From NCBI RefSeq assembly GCF_022549355.1, contig NZ_JAKZGL010000007.1, positions 99,722 through 163,721 on the forward strand: a stretch of DNA of 64,000 nucleotides, read 5' to 3'. The notes below the pieces were generated by a model. The model was not told where the DNA came from and ran no database searches. It saw only the letters and a list, made by a program, of their open reading frames with translations. The DNA is from Acinetobacter sp. NIPH 2699. GTDB taxonomy: Bacteria; Pseudomonadota; Gammaproteobacteria; Pseudomonadales; Moraxellaceae. Made by a program: the position numbers and the translations under genes. Of this stretch, positions 8,950 through 19,390 are shown piece by piece (position 1 is the stretch's first letter; the number at the start of each line of letters is the position of its first letter).

Positions 8950-10335
8950 ATGCGCCCATTACACCCAATCGACTTCATTTTTCTTTCATTAGAAAAAAGG
9001 CAACAACCTATGCACGTAGGGGGCTTGTTTTTATTCGAACTTCCTGAGAATGCTTCACCGACGTTCGTGCATGACTTAGTGGAAGAAATTCGTCAATCAA
9101 AAAGCATCCCCGTTCCCCCTTTTAACAACCAACTCAACGGTTTATTTTGGGGTGAGGACAATGAATTCGATTTAGATCACCATTTCAGCCATATTGCCCT
9201 ACCGAATCCTGGACGTATTCGCGAATTACTGGTCTATATTTCACAGCAACATAGTTCACTGATTGATCGCGCTAAGCCATTATGGACCTGTGACATTATC
9301 GAAGGTATTGAAGGTAATCGCTTTGCGATGTATTTCAAAATCCACCATGCGATGGTCGATGGCGTGGCTGGTATGCGTTTGATTGAAAAATCACTGTCTA
9401 AAGATCCAAACGAAAAACATGTGGTGCCATTATGGTGTGTAGAGGGTAAACGGGCTAAGCGTTTGAAAGCGCCAAAGCCACCAAGTGTGAGCAAAATCAA
9501 AGGCTTTTTGAATGGCGTCAAATCACAACTTGAAGTAACGCCAAAAGTCTTGCAAGAGCTTTCTCAAACCATTTTTAAAGAAATGGGGAAGAATCCAGAT
9601 TATGTTTCTACTTTTCAGGCACCACCTTCAATTTTAAACCAACGCGTAAGCTCCGCACGTCGTTTCGCTGCACAGTCCTTTGAGCTGGATCGTTTCCGCG
9701 CAATCGCAAAAACACTAGGCGTCACGTTGAATGATGTGGTATTGGCCGTATGCTCAGGCGCATTGCGTGAGTATTTAATTAGTCACGACAGTTTGCCGAA
9801 AAAACCGTTGATTGCAATGGTTCCAGCCTCATTACGTACCGATGACTCGGATGTAAGCAACCGAATTACCATGATCTTGGCAAATCTTGCAACGCATATC
9901 GAAGACCCGATTGAACGTCTGGAAATCATTCGTCGTAGCGTACAGAACTCAAAACAACGTTTTAGTCGTATGACTGCAAATGAAATTTTGAATTATAGCG
10001 CTGTGGTTTATGGTCCTGCGGGACTCAATATTGCATCAGGGATGCTGCCTAAACGCCAAGCATTTAACCTTGTGATTTCGAATGTACCAGGACCACGTGA
10101 GCCTTTATATTGGAATGGTGCGAAACTCGATGCATTGTATCCAGCATCTATCGTCATGGATGGTCAGGCGCTGAATATTACCTTGACCAGTTATTTAGAC
10201 AAATTAGAAGTGGGGTTAATCGCGTGTCGTAATGCATTACCTAAAATGCAAAACTTGCTGACTCATTTAGAAGAAGAAATTCAACGCTTTGAACAAAAGA
10301 TTCAAGAATTAGAAAAGCAAAAAATTGCGAATTAA
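8950..10335 (+). CDS. atfA: wax ester synthase/diacylglycerol acyltransferase (WS/DGAT)
   Basis: Bifunctional acyltransferase that esterifies fatty alcohols or diacylglycerol with acyl-CoA to make storage wax esters and triacylglycerols. It is peripheral to the inner membrane. The catalytic HHAMVDG motif lies at residues 132-138, exactly where the A. baylyi enzyme has His132/His133. The N-terminus (MRPLHPIDFIFLSLEK) and long internal blocks match the A. baylyi AtfA sequence as I remember it. The conserved C-terminal NVPGPREP block is present. Length is 461 residues; the C-terminus is a charged helix. A purine-rich GAGAGG lies about 10 nt before the ATG. It is monocistronic, with a terminator shared with the small gene downstream on the other strand. 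Confidence 0.95.
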   Translation: MRPLHPIDFIFLSLEKRQQPMHVGGLFLFELPENASPTFVHDLVEEIRQSKSIPVPPFNNQLNGLFWGEDNEFDLDHHFSHIALPNPGRIRELLVYISQQHSSLIDRAKPLWTCDIIEGIEGNRFAMYFKIHHAMVDGVAGMRLIEKSLSKDPNEKHVVPLWCVEGKRAKRLKAPKPPSVSKIKGFLNGVKSQLEVTPKVLQELSQTIFKEMGKNPDYVSTFQAPPSILNQRVSSARRFAAQSFELDRFRAIAKTLGVTLNDVVLAVCSGALREYLISHDSLPKKPLIAMVPASLRTDDSDVSNRITMILANLATHIEDPIERLEIIRRSVQNSKQRFSRMTANEILNYSAVVYGPAGLNIASGMLPKRQAFNLVISNVPGPREPLYWNGAKLDALYPASIVMDGQALNITLTSYLDKLEVGLIACRNALPKMQNLLTHLEEEIQRFEQKIQELEKQKIAN

Positions 10336-10348
10336 CGTTCAAAAAACT

Positions 10349-10376
10349 AAGGGGCTTTCAATGGCCCCTTATTTTT
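10349..10376. terminator. terminator between atfA and the small convergent gene
   Basis: AAGGGGC / GCCCCTT stem with an 8-nt loop, followed by ATTTTTT on the plus strand. The last bases overlap the stop codon of the minus-strand small gene. Confidence 0.8.
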
Positions 10377-10542
10377 TAATTGCGCGACACCGTTGTAGCA
10401 GTTGGTGGCAAGCAGAGCGGATCATGGCTGTGGTAATTGGAACTTCTTTACCTTGGCTATCGACCATATAGCATGTATTTACAGGCGTGCTGTCCAAAAC
10501 ATGCTTAAAACCGTGACTCACCAATCTTTTACTAACATTCAT
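10369..10542 (-). CDS. small PA1571-like protein
   Basis: A 57-residue protein of unknown function. The second half, VDSQGKEVPITTAMIRSACHQL, has the pattern of small PA1571-family proteins found in pseudomonads and relatives (a D-x-x-G-x-E-x-P-I-T segment followed by an amphipathic helix). I place the start at 10542, where GAGG lies 8 nt upstream; an in-frame ATG at 10557 would put that GAGG inside the gene. It lies downstream of rng in the same direction, but a possible rng terminator lies between, so co-transcription is uncertain. The family link is by motif recall only. Confidence 0.6.
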   Translation of the reverse strand: MNVSKRLVSHGFKHVLDSTPVNTCYMVDSQGKEVPITTAMIRSACHQLLQRCRAIKK

Positions 10543-10640
10543 ATTTATATACCTCATTATATTTGCTAAGACATTGAAAAATGCCTATGGCTCATCTTAT
10601 GGTTCTAGTATTTAAAATTCATGATAGAAAGTAAAATTTC

Positions 10641-10677
10641 AGTTGTAACAAGGATTAAGCGAAATCTTGTTACAACT
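10641..10677 (-). terminator. probable terminator of rng
   Basis: A perfect 12-bp inverted repeat (AGTTGTAACAAG / CTTGTTACAACT) with a 13-nt loop starts immediately after the rng stop codon. The T-run after it on the minus strand is short and interrupted, so termination may be partial. Confidence 0.55.
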
Positions 10678-12132
10678 TTAGCTTAAAATGATATCGTATT
10701 GCTCTTGCGTATATAAATTTTCCACTTGGAATTTTATGACACGATTCACAAAATGTTCTAAATCCGCGACAGCTGGGGCTTCTGCTGTTAATAGCCGATC
10801 GATCACTGCTGGATGCGCAACGACAGTAAAGCCACCCTTTGAGTCGAATGCACGAGCATATCGCATGATCTCACGAAATATTTCGTAACATACTGTCTCT
10901 GCTGTTTTCACATATCCCCGTCCTTGACAGGTTGGGCAGGATTCACAAAGCAAATGTTCCAAAGATTCACGCGTACGTTTACGTGTCATTTCCACTAAAC
11001 CAAGCTCTGAAACTTGAGTAATCTTGGTTTTCGCATGATCGCGTTCAAGCATTTTCTCAAACTGACGCATCACCTCTTCACGATGCCCAGCTTCTTGCAT
11101 ATCAATAAAATCAATGATCAGAATACCGCCCAAATTACGCAAGCGCAGTTGTCGACTAATCACTTGGGTGGCTTCCATATTGGTTTTAAAAACCGTATCT
11201 TCTAAGCTTCGACCACCGACATAAGAACCCGTATTGACATCGATCGTGGTCATTGCCTCAGTCTGGTCGATCATCAAATAACCACCAGATTTCAATGCAA
11301 CACGCGTTTGCAGAGCTTTTTGAATATCTTCTTCGACGTTATACAAATCAAATAATGGTTTTTCCCCCGGATAGTGAATCAGGCGGTTTTTGATCATCGG
11401 TACAAATTCATCGACAAACTCGCTGAGCTTGGCATGAATTTCACGTGAATCAACATAAATCTTCGCCGTTTCACCACTCGCAAGATCACGGACAATGCGT
11501 TGTGGGAGTGGTAATTCTTCAAAAATGATTTCTGGTGTCGCAACTTCTTTTTGTTTGCGTTGAATATATTCCCAGAGTTTACTCAAATAATTCATATCTT
11601 GGGCGATTGCAGCTTCATCAACGCCTTCTGCCGCAGTACGAACAATCACACTACCCGGAAGAAGATGTTGTTCTTGAATATGCTCAATGATGCCACGCAG
11701 TCGATCTCGTTCTTCCTCAGATTCGATACGCTGAGACACCCCAATATGATTGCCATACGGCATTAACACGAGATAACGCGATGGAATAGAAAGATCGGTA
11801 CTTAAACGCGCACCTTTGGTCCCCAACATGTCTTTCATGACTTGAACCGTCAGCATTTGCCCCGGATGTAAAAGTTCAAAAACATTTGGGGTGGGCTGTG
11901 AACGTGGCCAGACCATATCATTGATATGTAAAAAAGCAGTCCGTGATAAACCAATATCGACGAAAGCAGCTTGCATACCGGGCAATACCCGTACAACTTT
12001 GCCTTTGTAAATATTACCGACCAACCCACGTTTTACTGTACGTTCAACAAATAGCTCATTGACCGTACCATTTTCGATTAATGCCACACGACATTCCATC
12101 GGTGTGACGTTAATTAGCAACTCTTCTGCCAT
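10678..12132 (-). CDS. rng: ribonuclease G
   Basis: Endoribonuclease of the RNase E/G family that matures the 5' end of 16S rRNA and cuts some mRNAs. An S1-like RNA-binding domain spans about residues 36-120. The catalytic metal-binding aspartates are in TIDVNTGSYVG (Asp298) and IIDFIDM (Asp341). The zinc-link cysteines are in CESCPTCQGRG near residue 400. At 484 residues it has no RNase E-like scaffold tail, so it is RNase G. The longest frame begins with TTG at 12138; the ATG at 12132 giving MAEELLINVTP matches the family start. Last gene of the mreBCD-maf-rng cluster, 42 bp after maf, a conserved order in gammaproteobacteria. Confidence 0.93.
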   Translation of the reverse strand: MAEELLINVTPMECRVALIENGTVNELFVERTVKRGLVGNIYKGKVVRVLPGMQAAFVDIGLSRTAFLHINDMVWPRSQPTPNVFELLHPGQMLTVQVMKDMLGTKGARLSTDLSIPSRYLVLMPYGNHIGVSQRIESEEERDRLRGIIEHIQEQHLLPGSVIVRTAAEGVDEAAIAQDMNYLSKLWEYIQRKQKEVATPEIIFEELPLPQRIVRDLASGETAKIYVDSREIHAKLSEFVDEFVPMIKNRLIHYPGEKPLFDLYNVEEDIQKALQTRVALKSGGYLMIDQTEAMTTIDVNTGSYVGGRSLEDTVFKTNMEATQVISRQLRLRNLGGILIIDFIDMQEAGHREEVMRQFEKMLERDHAKTKITQVSELGLVEMTRKRTRESLEHLLCESCPTCQGRGYVKTAETVCYEIFREIMRYARAFDSKGGFTVVAHPAVIDRLLTAEAPAVADLEHFVNRVIKFQVENLYTQEQYDIILS

Positions 12133-12174
12133 AACCAACTCAAAACTTTATAAAAATTCTTATATCCGAAAGTA

Positions 12175-12741
12175 TTAGCGAAATGCCTTTATGCTTTCTA
12201 ATAACTGTGCTGTTTCATACAGAGGCAAACCAACGACATTGCTATAACTGCCTCGAATTTGAGGAATATATTGTGCAGCAATCCCTTGTATCGCATACGC
12301 CCCTGCCTTTCCTATCGGCTCACCCGTTGCCCAGTATTTTTCCATTTCTGTATGGCTTAGCTGCTGTAACTCAACTTGTGTGCGAACCACTGTACTCAAA
12401 ATCTGAGACGATGTTGCCACACATACACCAGAAAATACATCATGCCACTGTCCTGAAAGTTCTGACCAGATTTCAAATGCATGCTGCTTGGACTCTGGTT
12501 TACCGATGATCTTTCCAGCAAAACTTAAACTGGTATCTGCGGCAATCACGATTGCTTCAGGATAACGCATTAAAACAACGCTGGCTTTGTTTCTTGCCAA
12601 ACGTTCAACATATTGCTCAACAGTTTCACCCGCTAACACCGTTTCATCAACCGCTGGACTAAAAACCTGAAAGTCCAAACCGAGTTGCTGTAACAGCTCC
12701 TGTCGACGAGGTGAGCTGGATGCTAAAATTATATTCGCCAT
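12175..12741 (-). CDS. maf: Maf-family nucleoside triphosphate pyrophosphatase
   Basis: Hydrolyses dTTP/UTP and modified pyrimidine nucleotides to the monophosphates, a nucleotide-pool cleaning role. It was historically linked to septum inhibition. The 188-residue protein starts with the family signature SSSPRRQELL. It also has the conserved AADT segment followed by GKIIGKP, and KAGAYAIQG with SYSNVVGLPL near the C-terminus, a pattern of the YhdE type. The start codon overlaps the end of mreD by 13 bp, supporting translational coupling in the mre operon. Confidence 0.92.
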   Translation of the reverse strand: MANIILASSSPRRQELLQQLGLDFQVFSPAVDETVLAGETVEQYVERLARNKASVVLMRYPEAIVIAADTSLSFAGKIIGKPESKQHAFEIWSELSGQWHDVFSGVCVATSSQILSTVVRTQVELQQLSHTEMEKYWATGEPIGKAGAYAIQGIAAQYIPQIRGSYSNVVGLPLYETAQLLESIKAFR

Positions 12742-13223
12742 TTATGTAAACAAGCATAAATAACTGGCCATGCGAGTATACCTGTAATGAGAGGTTGCCA
12801 ATGGCGAGCGATCGAGAAATGGGTACCTGCAATCGTTTGAGACATCCACAAAAACGTAATATGTGCAATGATCGCAATAATGGCAATCACCCATGAATTA
12901 CCAAAGGTCAAAATTCGACGTTCACGGATAAAATATCGTGTCGCAAAACAAATCAGAACAAAACTTAGTGCATTTAAGCCAAGCGGTGCATCTAACAATA
13001 AATCGACAAAGATTCCCATCGCAAATGCGAACCAAATACCACACCAAACAGGCTGATAAAGAATCCAAAATAGCATAATCATCAGCATCACAGAGGGTCG
13101 CCAGCCTGATGTATCATAGGCCAATGGATAGACCACCAGTACCGACCCGATCACAATGGAGATAATAATCATCCAAAGTGGATCTTTATTTGTTCTGGCA
13201 TAATTTAATTTAGCGATCGGCAT
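12729..13223 (-). CDS. mreD: rod shape-determining protein MreD
   Basis: Integral inner-membrane component of the elongasome that works with MreC and MreB to direct lateral wall synthesis. The 164-residue hydrophobic protein has about five predicted membrane spans, normal for the family. The start is the ATG at 13223, preceded by GGAGC 7 nt upstream. The longer frame to 13322 lies inside mreC and is rejected. It overlaps the 3' end of mreC by 14 bp and maf by 13 bp, the compact arrangement expected for coupled translation. Confidence 0.9.
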   Translation of the reverse strand: MPIAKLNYARTNKDPLWMIIISIVIGSVLVVYPLAYDTSGWRPSVMLMIMLFWILYQPVWCGIWFAFAMGIFVDLLLDAPLGLNALSFVLICFATRYFIRERRILTFGNSWVIAIIAIIAHITFLWMSQTIAGTHFSIARHWQPLITGILAWPVIYACLHKWRI

Positions 13224-14067
13224 AAGGTTGCTCCTTTGCCAACGATTCTGAGAACAGAACCACGACATGATGGCCACTTGCCAACTGAGCAGTCGGCATG
13301 ACATCAATTTCAGCAAACTCACCAGAGTTATGACGACTAACCTTAGAAACGGTTCCGACTAAGTAACCTGCTGGAAAGTGTTCGCCTAGACCAGAACTAA
13401 ATACTTTGTCGCCCACCTTAATATTGGCACTGGTTGGAACATATTCCATTTTGAGTTGCCCCAAATCCCCTGTTCCCGACACAATCGCACGCATCCCTGT
13501 ACGCTCTAAACGTACCGATAAGGAGTGTTCTTTATCTGAAAGTAACATGATTCGGGCGCTATGCGGATAGACATTAATAATCTGCCCCATAATCCCTTTG
13601 TCATCTAAAACGGTCTGACCGACTTTAAGATGATCGAGAGCACCGCGATTGATAATAATAATATGGCGCAGTGGGTCAGCATCGGTACCGATCACTTCGG
13701 CGATTTGCATACGCCCATCAATAATCAATGGCGTATCCAGTAGACCACGTAATCGATTATTTTCAGCAGAGAGTTCTGAAAGTTTTTGCAAGCGAACCTG
13801 TGCTTGCAATAGCTCTGCTTGCATCGCGGTATTTTCACGACGCAATTGAGCTTCAGACTTGGTTTGTTGATTCAGCCATTCTCGCGACAGTACAGGGTAA
13901 CTTGCCAGCGCATAAATTGGATTATACGCAGCGTACAATACTTCCCTTGCTGGTTGAACCACATGGGGCATGCGCCAATCAAAGAAAAGCACCACCAAGC
14001 ATGTAATGACCGCGATAACAAACGAACGAAAAGAGGGCGGTTTTCTTGAAAAAAGATTCGGTTGCAC
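13210..14067 (-). CDS. mreC: rod shape-determining protein MreC
   Basis: Periplasmic elongasome protein that links MreB filaments to the wall synthases. It is 285 residues long, with a short cytoplasmic N-terminus and one membrane span at about residues 15-33. A coiled coil follows at about 65-110 (ending LSAENNRLRGLLD), then the two beta-barrel domains characteristic of MreC, with a KVGDKVFSSGLG-type segment. It begins 17 bp after mreB and overlaps mreD. The family's usual length and domain order are intact. Confidence 0.94.
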   Translation of the reverse strand: MQPNLFSRKPPSFRSFVIAVITCLVVLFFDWRMPHVVQPAREVLYAAYNPIYALASYPVLSREWLNQQTKSEAQLRRENTAMQAELLQAQVRLQKLSELSAENNRLRGLLDTPLIIDGRMQIAEVIGTDADPLRHIIIINRGALDHLKVGQTVLDDKGIMGQIINVYPHSARIMLLSDKEHSLSVRLERTGMRAIVSGTGDLGQLKMEYVPTSANIKVGDKVFSSGLGEHFPAGYLVGTVSKVSRHNSGEFAEIDVMPTAQLASGHHVVVLFSESLAKEQPYADR

Positions 14068-14084
14068 CGCCTATTCCTTATGAA

Positions 14085-15176
<1,092 letters not shown>

Positions 15177-15264
15177 TTAACTAAATGTGATGATTTGAAC
15201 AAGTCAATCGCTTATTATAACGCACGATATTTTGAATTTTTTTGATACTGAATTAGGTAAAGTT

Positions 15265-15582
15265 ATGTCTACATCATCTGATGCGTCACAGACAGCGGAT
15301 CTAAATGCGCAAACTGTATCGCAAATCGCAAATTTGGCTCGCTTATCCCTAAATGACACGCAATCTGCTGAATATGCTCAAAGTTTAAATAAAATCTTAG
15401 GTATGATGGAAACGTTAAAAGGCATTAACACCGATGATGTTGAGCCTTTAAAAAGCCCATTCGATCACCCACAACCCTTACGTACCGACGTTGTGAGTGA
15501 AAGTAATCACCGTGATGAATACCAAGCAGTCGCTCCTGCGACAGAAGCAGGTTTATACCTTGTACCTCGTGTAATTGAATAA
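15265..15582 (+). CDS. gatC: Asp-tRNA(Asn)/Glu-tRNA(Gln) amidotransferase subunit C
   Basis: Small subunit that stabilises GatA on GatB in the heterotrimer converting Glu-tRNA(Gln) and Asp-tRNA(Asn) to the amidated forms. The 105-residue protein holds the IANLARLSL helix and the [14 protein letters not shown] segment typical of GatC. I place the start at the ATG at 15265, with AGGT 8 nt upstream; the longer frame opens with TTG at 15232. A TTGAAC (15195-15200) and TATAAC (15216-15221) pair upstream is promoter-like, but the 15-bp spacing is short. Confidence 0.92.
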   Translation: MSTSSDASQTADLNAQTVSQIANLARLSLNDTQSAEYAQSLNKILGMMETLKGINTDDVEPLKSPFDHPQPLRTDVVSESNHRDEYQAVAPATEAGLYLVPRVIE

Positions 15583-15635
15583 TTTTTATTCGATTAGTCA
15601 ATATTTTATATTTAGAATGTAAAGAAATTTTTCAT

Positions 15636-17114
15636 ATGACAGATTTACATCGCTTATCAATTCGTGAACTCTCTGAAGGCTTACAACAAGCCCAATTTTC
15701 ATCACGTGAATTGACTGAACACTATTTAAAACGTATCGCCAAAATTGACGCAAAAGTAAAAAGTTATGTGACGGTGACAGCAGAACAAGCACTGATTGAG
15801 GCTGATGCCGCTGATGCTGCACTGAAAACGGGCAATGCCCACGCGCTTGCAGGTATTCCACTGGCACATAAAGATATTTTTTGTACCCAAGGCATTAAAA
15901 CCACTGCGGGTTCAAAAATACTGGATAATTTCATTTCACCTTATGATGCAACTGTGGTTGCTAAAGCCAAAGCCGCAGGTCTTGTGACTTTAGGCAAGGT
16001 GAACATGGATGAATTCGCCATGGGTTCAACCTCTGAAAGCTCTTATTTTGGTGCAACAGGTAATCCTTGGGCATTGGATCATGTGCCAGGTGGTTCTTCA
16101 GGTGGCTCTGCTGCTGCTGTAGCGGCTGATCTAGCGCCGATTGCCACAGGTACGGATACTGGCGGCTCAATCCGTCAACCTGCCTCATTCTGCGGTTTAA
16201 CGGGCTTAAAACCGACCTATGGTCGTGTATCTCGCTTTGGGATGATCGCCTATGCTTCATCATTGGATCAAGGCGGTCCAATGGCACGTTCTGCTGAAGA
16301 CTGTGCGTACTTGATGAATGTCATTGCAGGTCATGATGCCAAAGACTCAACTTCTATTGATAAAGCAGTAGATGATTATGTTGCAAACTTAAACGGCACA
16401 TCAGTCAAAGGCTTACGCATCGGGATTCCAAAGCAATACTTCAATGTTGCTGGTTTAGACGCAGATGTCAAAGCACGGGTCGAAGAATCATTGAAAAAGC
16501 TTGAAGAAATGGGCGCAACCTTAGTTGAGATCGATCTCAACATGACCGAAGCCTATGTTCCGACCTATTACTTGATCGCACCTGCTGAAGCGTCATCAAA
16601 CCTGTCACGTTTTGATGGTGTACGTTATGGCTACCGCTGTGAAAATCCTGTGGACTTGATGGACTTATACAAGCGTTCACGTTCTGAAGGATTCGGTGCA
16701 GAAGTACAACGTCGTATCTTGATTGGTACTTATGCCCTTTCTGCTGGTTATTATGATGCATACTATGTCAAAGCACAGAAAGTACGTCGTCTGATCCAAC
16801 AGGATTTCTTAAAAGCCTTTGAAAATGTCGATGTGATTGCTGCGCCATCTGCACCAACAACTGCTTATAAAATTGGTGCGAATCTCAGCCCGACTGAAAT
16901 GTATTTAGGCGATATTTACACACTTGCAGTGAACTTGGCAGGTCTTCCAGCGATTAATGCACCTGTTGGTTTTGATAAAGACAGCTTGCCTGTGGGCTTA
17001 CAGCTCATTGGTAACTACTGGTCAGAATCACAATTGCTTTCGATTGTGCATCAATATCAACAAAATACAGACTGGCATACCAAACGTGCGGCAATTGCTG
17101 AGGAGAATGCATAA
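15636..17114 (+). CDS. gatA: Asp-tRNA(Asn)/Glu-tRNA(Gln) amidotransferase subunit A
   Basis: Amidase subunit that releases ammonia from glutamine for the transamidation reaction. The 492-residue amidase-signature protein has an intact Ser-cisSer-Lys triad: Lys79 in AHKDIF, Ser154 in GGSSGGS and nucleophile Ser178 in DTGGSIRQP. It follows gatC after 53 bp and its TAA stop overlaps the gatB ATG by one base, so the three subunits are translationally linked. The upstream ribosome-binding site is weak. Confidence 0.97.
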   Translation: MTDLHRLSIRELSEGLQQAQFSSRELTEHYLKRIAKIDAKVKSYVTVTAEQALIEADAADAALKTGNAHALAGIPLAHKDIFCTQGIKTTAGSKILDNFISPYDATVVAKAKAAGLVTLGKVNMDEFAMGSTSESSYFGATGNPWALDHVPGGSSGGSAAAVAADLAPIATGTDTGGSIRQPASFCGLTGLKPTYGRVSRFGMIAYASSLDQGGPMARSAEDCAYLMNVIAGHDAKDSTSIDKAVDDYVANLNGTSVKGLRIGIPKQYFNVAGLDADVKARVEESLKKLEEMGATLVEIDLNMTEAYVPTYYLIAPAEASSNLSRFDGVRYGYRCENPVDLMDLYKRSRSEGFGAEVQRRILIGTYALSAGYYDAYYVKAQKVRRLIQQDFLKAFENVDVIAAPSAPTTAYKIGANLSPTEMYLGDIYTLAVNLAGLPAINAPVGFDKDSLPVGLQLIGNYWSESQLLSIVHQYQQNTDWHTKRAAIAEENA

Positions 17115-18583
17115 TGACTGAAGCTCAAAAGTTAAAGCTCATTGACGGTTGGGAAGTCGTTATCGGGATTGAGATCCATACTCAGCTTGCTACTAAGTCT
17201 AAAATCTTCTCAGGTTCATCGACTGAATTTGGTCAAGACCCAAATACGCAAGCGAGCCTTGTTGATTTGGCGATGCCGGGTGTACTGCCTGTATTGAATG
17301 CAGAAGTAGTTGATCTTGCGATTCGCTTTGGTCTAGGTATCGATGCTTATATCGACCAAGCCTCTGTGTTTGCACGCAAGAACTACTTCTACCCAGATTC
17401 ACCAAAAGGCTACCAGATCAGCCAGATGGACAATCCAATTGTCGGTCTAGGTCATATCGACATCCAGCTTGAAGATGGCACCACCAAGCGCATAGGCGTA
17501 ACACGCGCACATCTTGAAGAAGATGCCGGTAAATCGATCCATGATCAATTCGAAGGTATGTCTGGTATCGACTTAAACCGTGCAGGTACACCACTGCTGG
17601 AGATCGTTTCTGAGCCTGATATGCGTTCGGTTGAAGAAGCGGTTGCTTATATCAAATCAATTCACACTTTAGTGCGTTGGTTAGGTATTTCTGATGGCAA
17701 CATGGCAGAAGGTTCATTCCGTTGTGACTGTAACGTGTCTTTACGTCGTCCGGGTCAACCGTTTGGTACACGTTGTGAATTGAAAAACCTCAACTCATTT
17801 CGTTTCATTGAACAAGCGATCAATGTTGAAATTGAACGCCAAATGGAAATTTTGGAAGACGGCGGCAAGATTGACCAAGAAACACGTTTGTTCGATCCAG
17901 TGAAAATGGAAACGCGTTCAATGCGTTCGAAAGAAGAAGCGAACGACTACCGTTACTTCCCTGATCCTGACTTACTTCCTGTAATCATTGCTGATGAACA
18001 AATTGAAGCGGCACGTGCTGCGCTTCCAGAATTGCCTAAAGCGCGTCGTGCACGTTTCATCGCTGACTTTGGCGTGACTGAATACGATGCACATGTCTTG
18101 ACGCTGTCACGCGAAATAGCGGACTTCTACGAAGCTGTTGTGGTTGCTGCGGGCGGCGCAAAACAAGGTAAAGTGTCTGCAAACTGGGTGATGGGTGAAT
18201 TCTCAGGTGCTTTAAACAAAGCAGGCTTAGAATTGGTGGACTCTCCTGTTTCTGCTGAGCAATTGGGTGGCATGATCGCGCGTATTGTCGACAATACCAT
18301 TAACGGCAAAATTGCGAAGCAAGTGTTTGGCTTTATGTGGGAAGCAGAAGGTAAATCTGCGGATGACATTATTGCTGAAAAAGGCTTAAAGCAAGAAACT
18401 GATACGGGTGCGATTGAAGCAATCATTAAAGAAGTGCTTGCAGCCAATGAAAAAATGGTCGAAGAGTACAAGTCTGGTAAAGAAAAAGCCTTTAATGGTC
18501 TCGTTGGTCAAGTCATGAAAGCTGCAAAAGGTAAAGCCAATCCAGCTCAAGTGAATGAATTAATGAAGAAATTGATTGGTTAA
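17114..18583 (+). CDS. gatB: Asp-tRNA(Asn)/Glu-tRNA(Gln) amidotransferase subunit B
   Basis: Binds the misacylated tRNA, activates its side-chain carboxylate with ATP and transfers ammonia from GatA. At 489 residues it has the cradle domain beginning [13 protein letters not shown], the [14 protein letters not shown] segment, the metal-site region RCDCNVSLR and the C-terminal helical and YqeY-like tail ending in [12 protein letters not shown]. The start codon overlaps the gatA stop (TAATG). A terminator follows directly. Presence of GatCAB fits a genome that makes Gln-tRNA and/or Asn-tRNA by the indirect route. Confidence 0.97.
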   Translation: MTEAQKLKLIDGWEVVIGIEIHTQLATKSKIFSGSSTEFGQDPNTQASLVDLAMPGVLPVLNAEVVDLAIRFGLGIDAYIDQASVFARKNYFYPDSPKGYQISQMDNPIVGLGHIDIQLEDGTTKRIGVTRAHLEEDAGKSIHDQFEGMSGIDLNRAGTPLLEIVSEPDMRSVEEAVAYIKSIHTLVRWLGISDGNMAEGSFRCDCNVSLRRPGQPFGTRCELKNLNSFRFIEQAINVEIERQMEILEDGGKIDQETRLFDPVKMETRSMRSKEEANDYRYFPDPDLLPVIIADEQIEAARAALPELPKARRARFIADFGVTEYDAHVLTLSREIADFYEAVVVAAGGAKQGKVSANWVMGEFSGALNKAGLELVDSPVSAEQLGGMIARIVDNTINGKIAKQVFGFMWEAEGKSADDIIAEKGLKQETDTGAIEAIIKEVLAANEKMVEEYKSGKEKAFNGLVGQVMKAAKGKANPAQVNELMKKLIG

Positions 18584-18602
18584 TTTAACTAGTTAAATTA
18601 AC

Positions 18603-18631
18603 AAAAAGCCTCGATAAATCGAGGCTTTTTT
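18603..18631 (+). terminator. intrinsic terminator of gatCAB
   Basis: AAGCCTCGAT / ATCGAGGCTT stem with a 2-nt apex (probably 4 in RNA), preceded by A-run and followed by six T residues. Confidence 0.92.
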
Positions 18632-18669
18632 GTATAATGTTTTTCATTGCATAAAACCAACAAGCAGAA

Positions 18670-19314
18670 ATGGAATTTATAAACCCTATATCAGCAATCA
18701 TTGCAGTAATTGTTGCTATTTTTTCTATACCAAAGTCCTTACATTCTATCAATGAATTTAGACGAAAAAAATTTAAAGATGAATTAGAAAATTATAAAGA
18801 ATATTTTGAAAAATTTTATAATTGTGAAAAGAATATTTATCCCAAATTACTACAAGATAAAGCAGCTCAAAATATTACTCGAACACAAGAAACAAGTGCA
18901 TACTTAGTGAATTACTTTATTGATTTACACGAAAAAAATCTTGTTAATTTTGATAAGGTCACTGAACATTATCATTGGGGTAATCGCTTCATCCACATCG
19001 ATGATCAAGATTCAACTATAATTTTCAAGCCAAAAACATTTTTATCAAAGAGGGTTTGTTCAATAAATTATTTTTTATATGCTTTTTTTATAGGTATTAG
19101 TATCTTTATTTTTTTAGGGAAGATAAATTTATTCAATGTAGAATGGTTGAATAATTTTTTGGGTATCGCAAATTTAATTTTAGGAATAGCATGTTTAAGA
19201 ACTGCGGATGATATGCATGAAGCACTAAAATTCCTAAAATCAATGAATCCCCCTAAAAGAAAATTATCTACTAGAGATGAAAAATTAAACACTCTTACAG
19301 AGAGCAATAATTAA
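18670..19314 (+). CDS. hypothetical membrane protein, accessory
   Basis: Unrecognised 214-residue protein. One membrane segment lies at the very N-terminus (about residues 4-21), followed by a charged Lys/Glu-rich cytoplasmic-type region of about 100 residues. Two further hydrophobic segments lie at about 132-150 and 158-175, followed by a basic C-terminal tail. Base composition is clearly more AT-rich than the flanking gat genes, and codon choice is A/T-ending throughout. It starts about 40 bp after the gatB terminator with no good ribosome-binding site visible. It converges with the RelA/SpoT-type gene. The pair looks like a small acquired insertion. No function is assigned. Confidence 0.6.
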   Translation: MEFINPISAIIAVIVAIFSIPKSLHSINEFRRKKFKDELENYKEYFEKFYNCEKNIYPKLLQDKAAQNITRTQETSAYLVNYFIDLHEKNLVNFDKVTEHYHWGNRFIHIDDQDSTIIFKPKTFLSKRVCSINYFLYAFFIGISIFIFLGKINLFNVEWLNNFLGIANLILGIACLRTADDMHEALKFLKSMNPPKRKLSTRDEKLNTLTESNN

Positions 19315-19390
19315 TAAAATAATCATAGTTTTTAATAGGAAGTAATGTTCATATCTTAGCTGATAGTTCAGTTCGTATCTTTAAAAACAT

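Noticed and set aside
13649..14049. Several plus-strand open frames opposite mreC and mreB
   Set aside because: They are antisense shadows of well-conserved genes with no start signals or family similarity.
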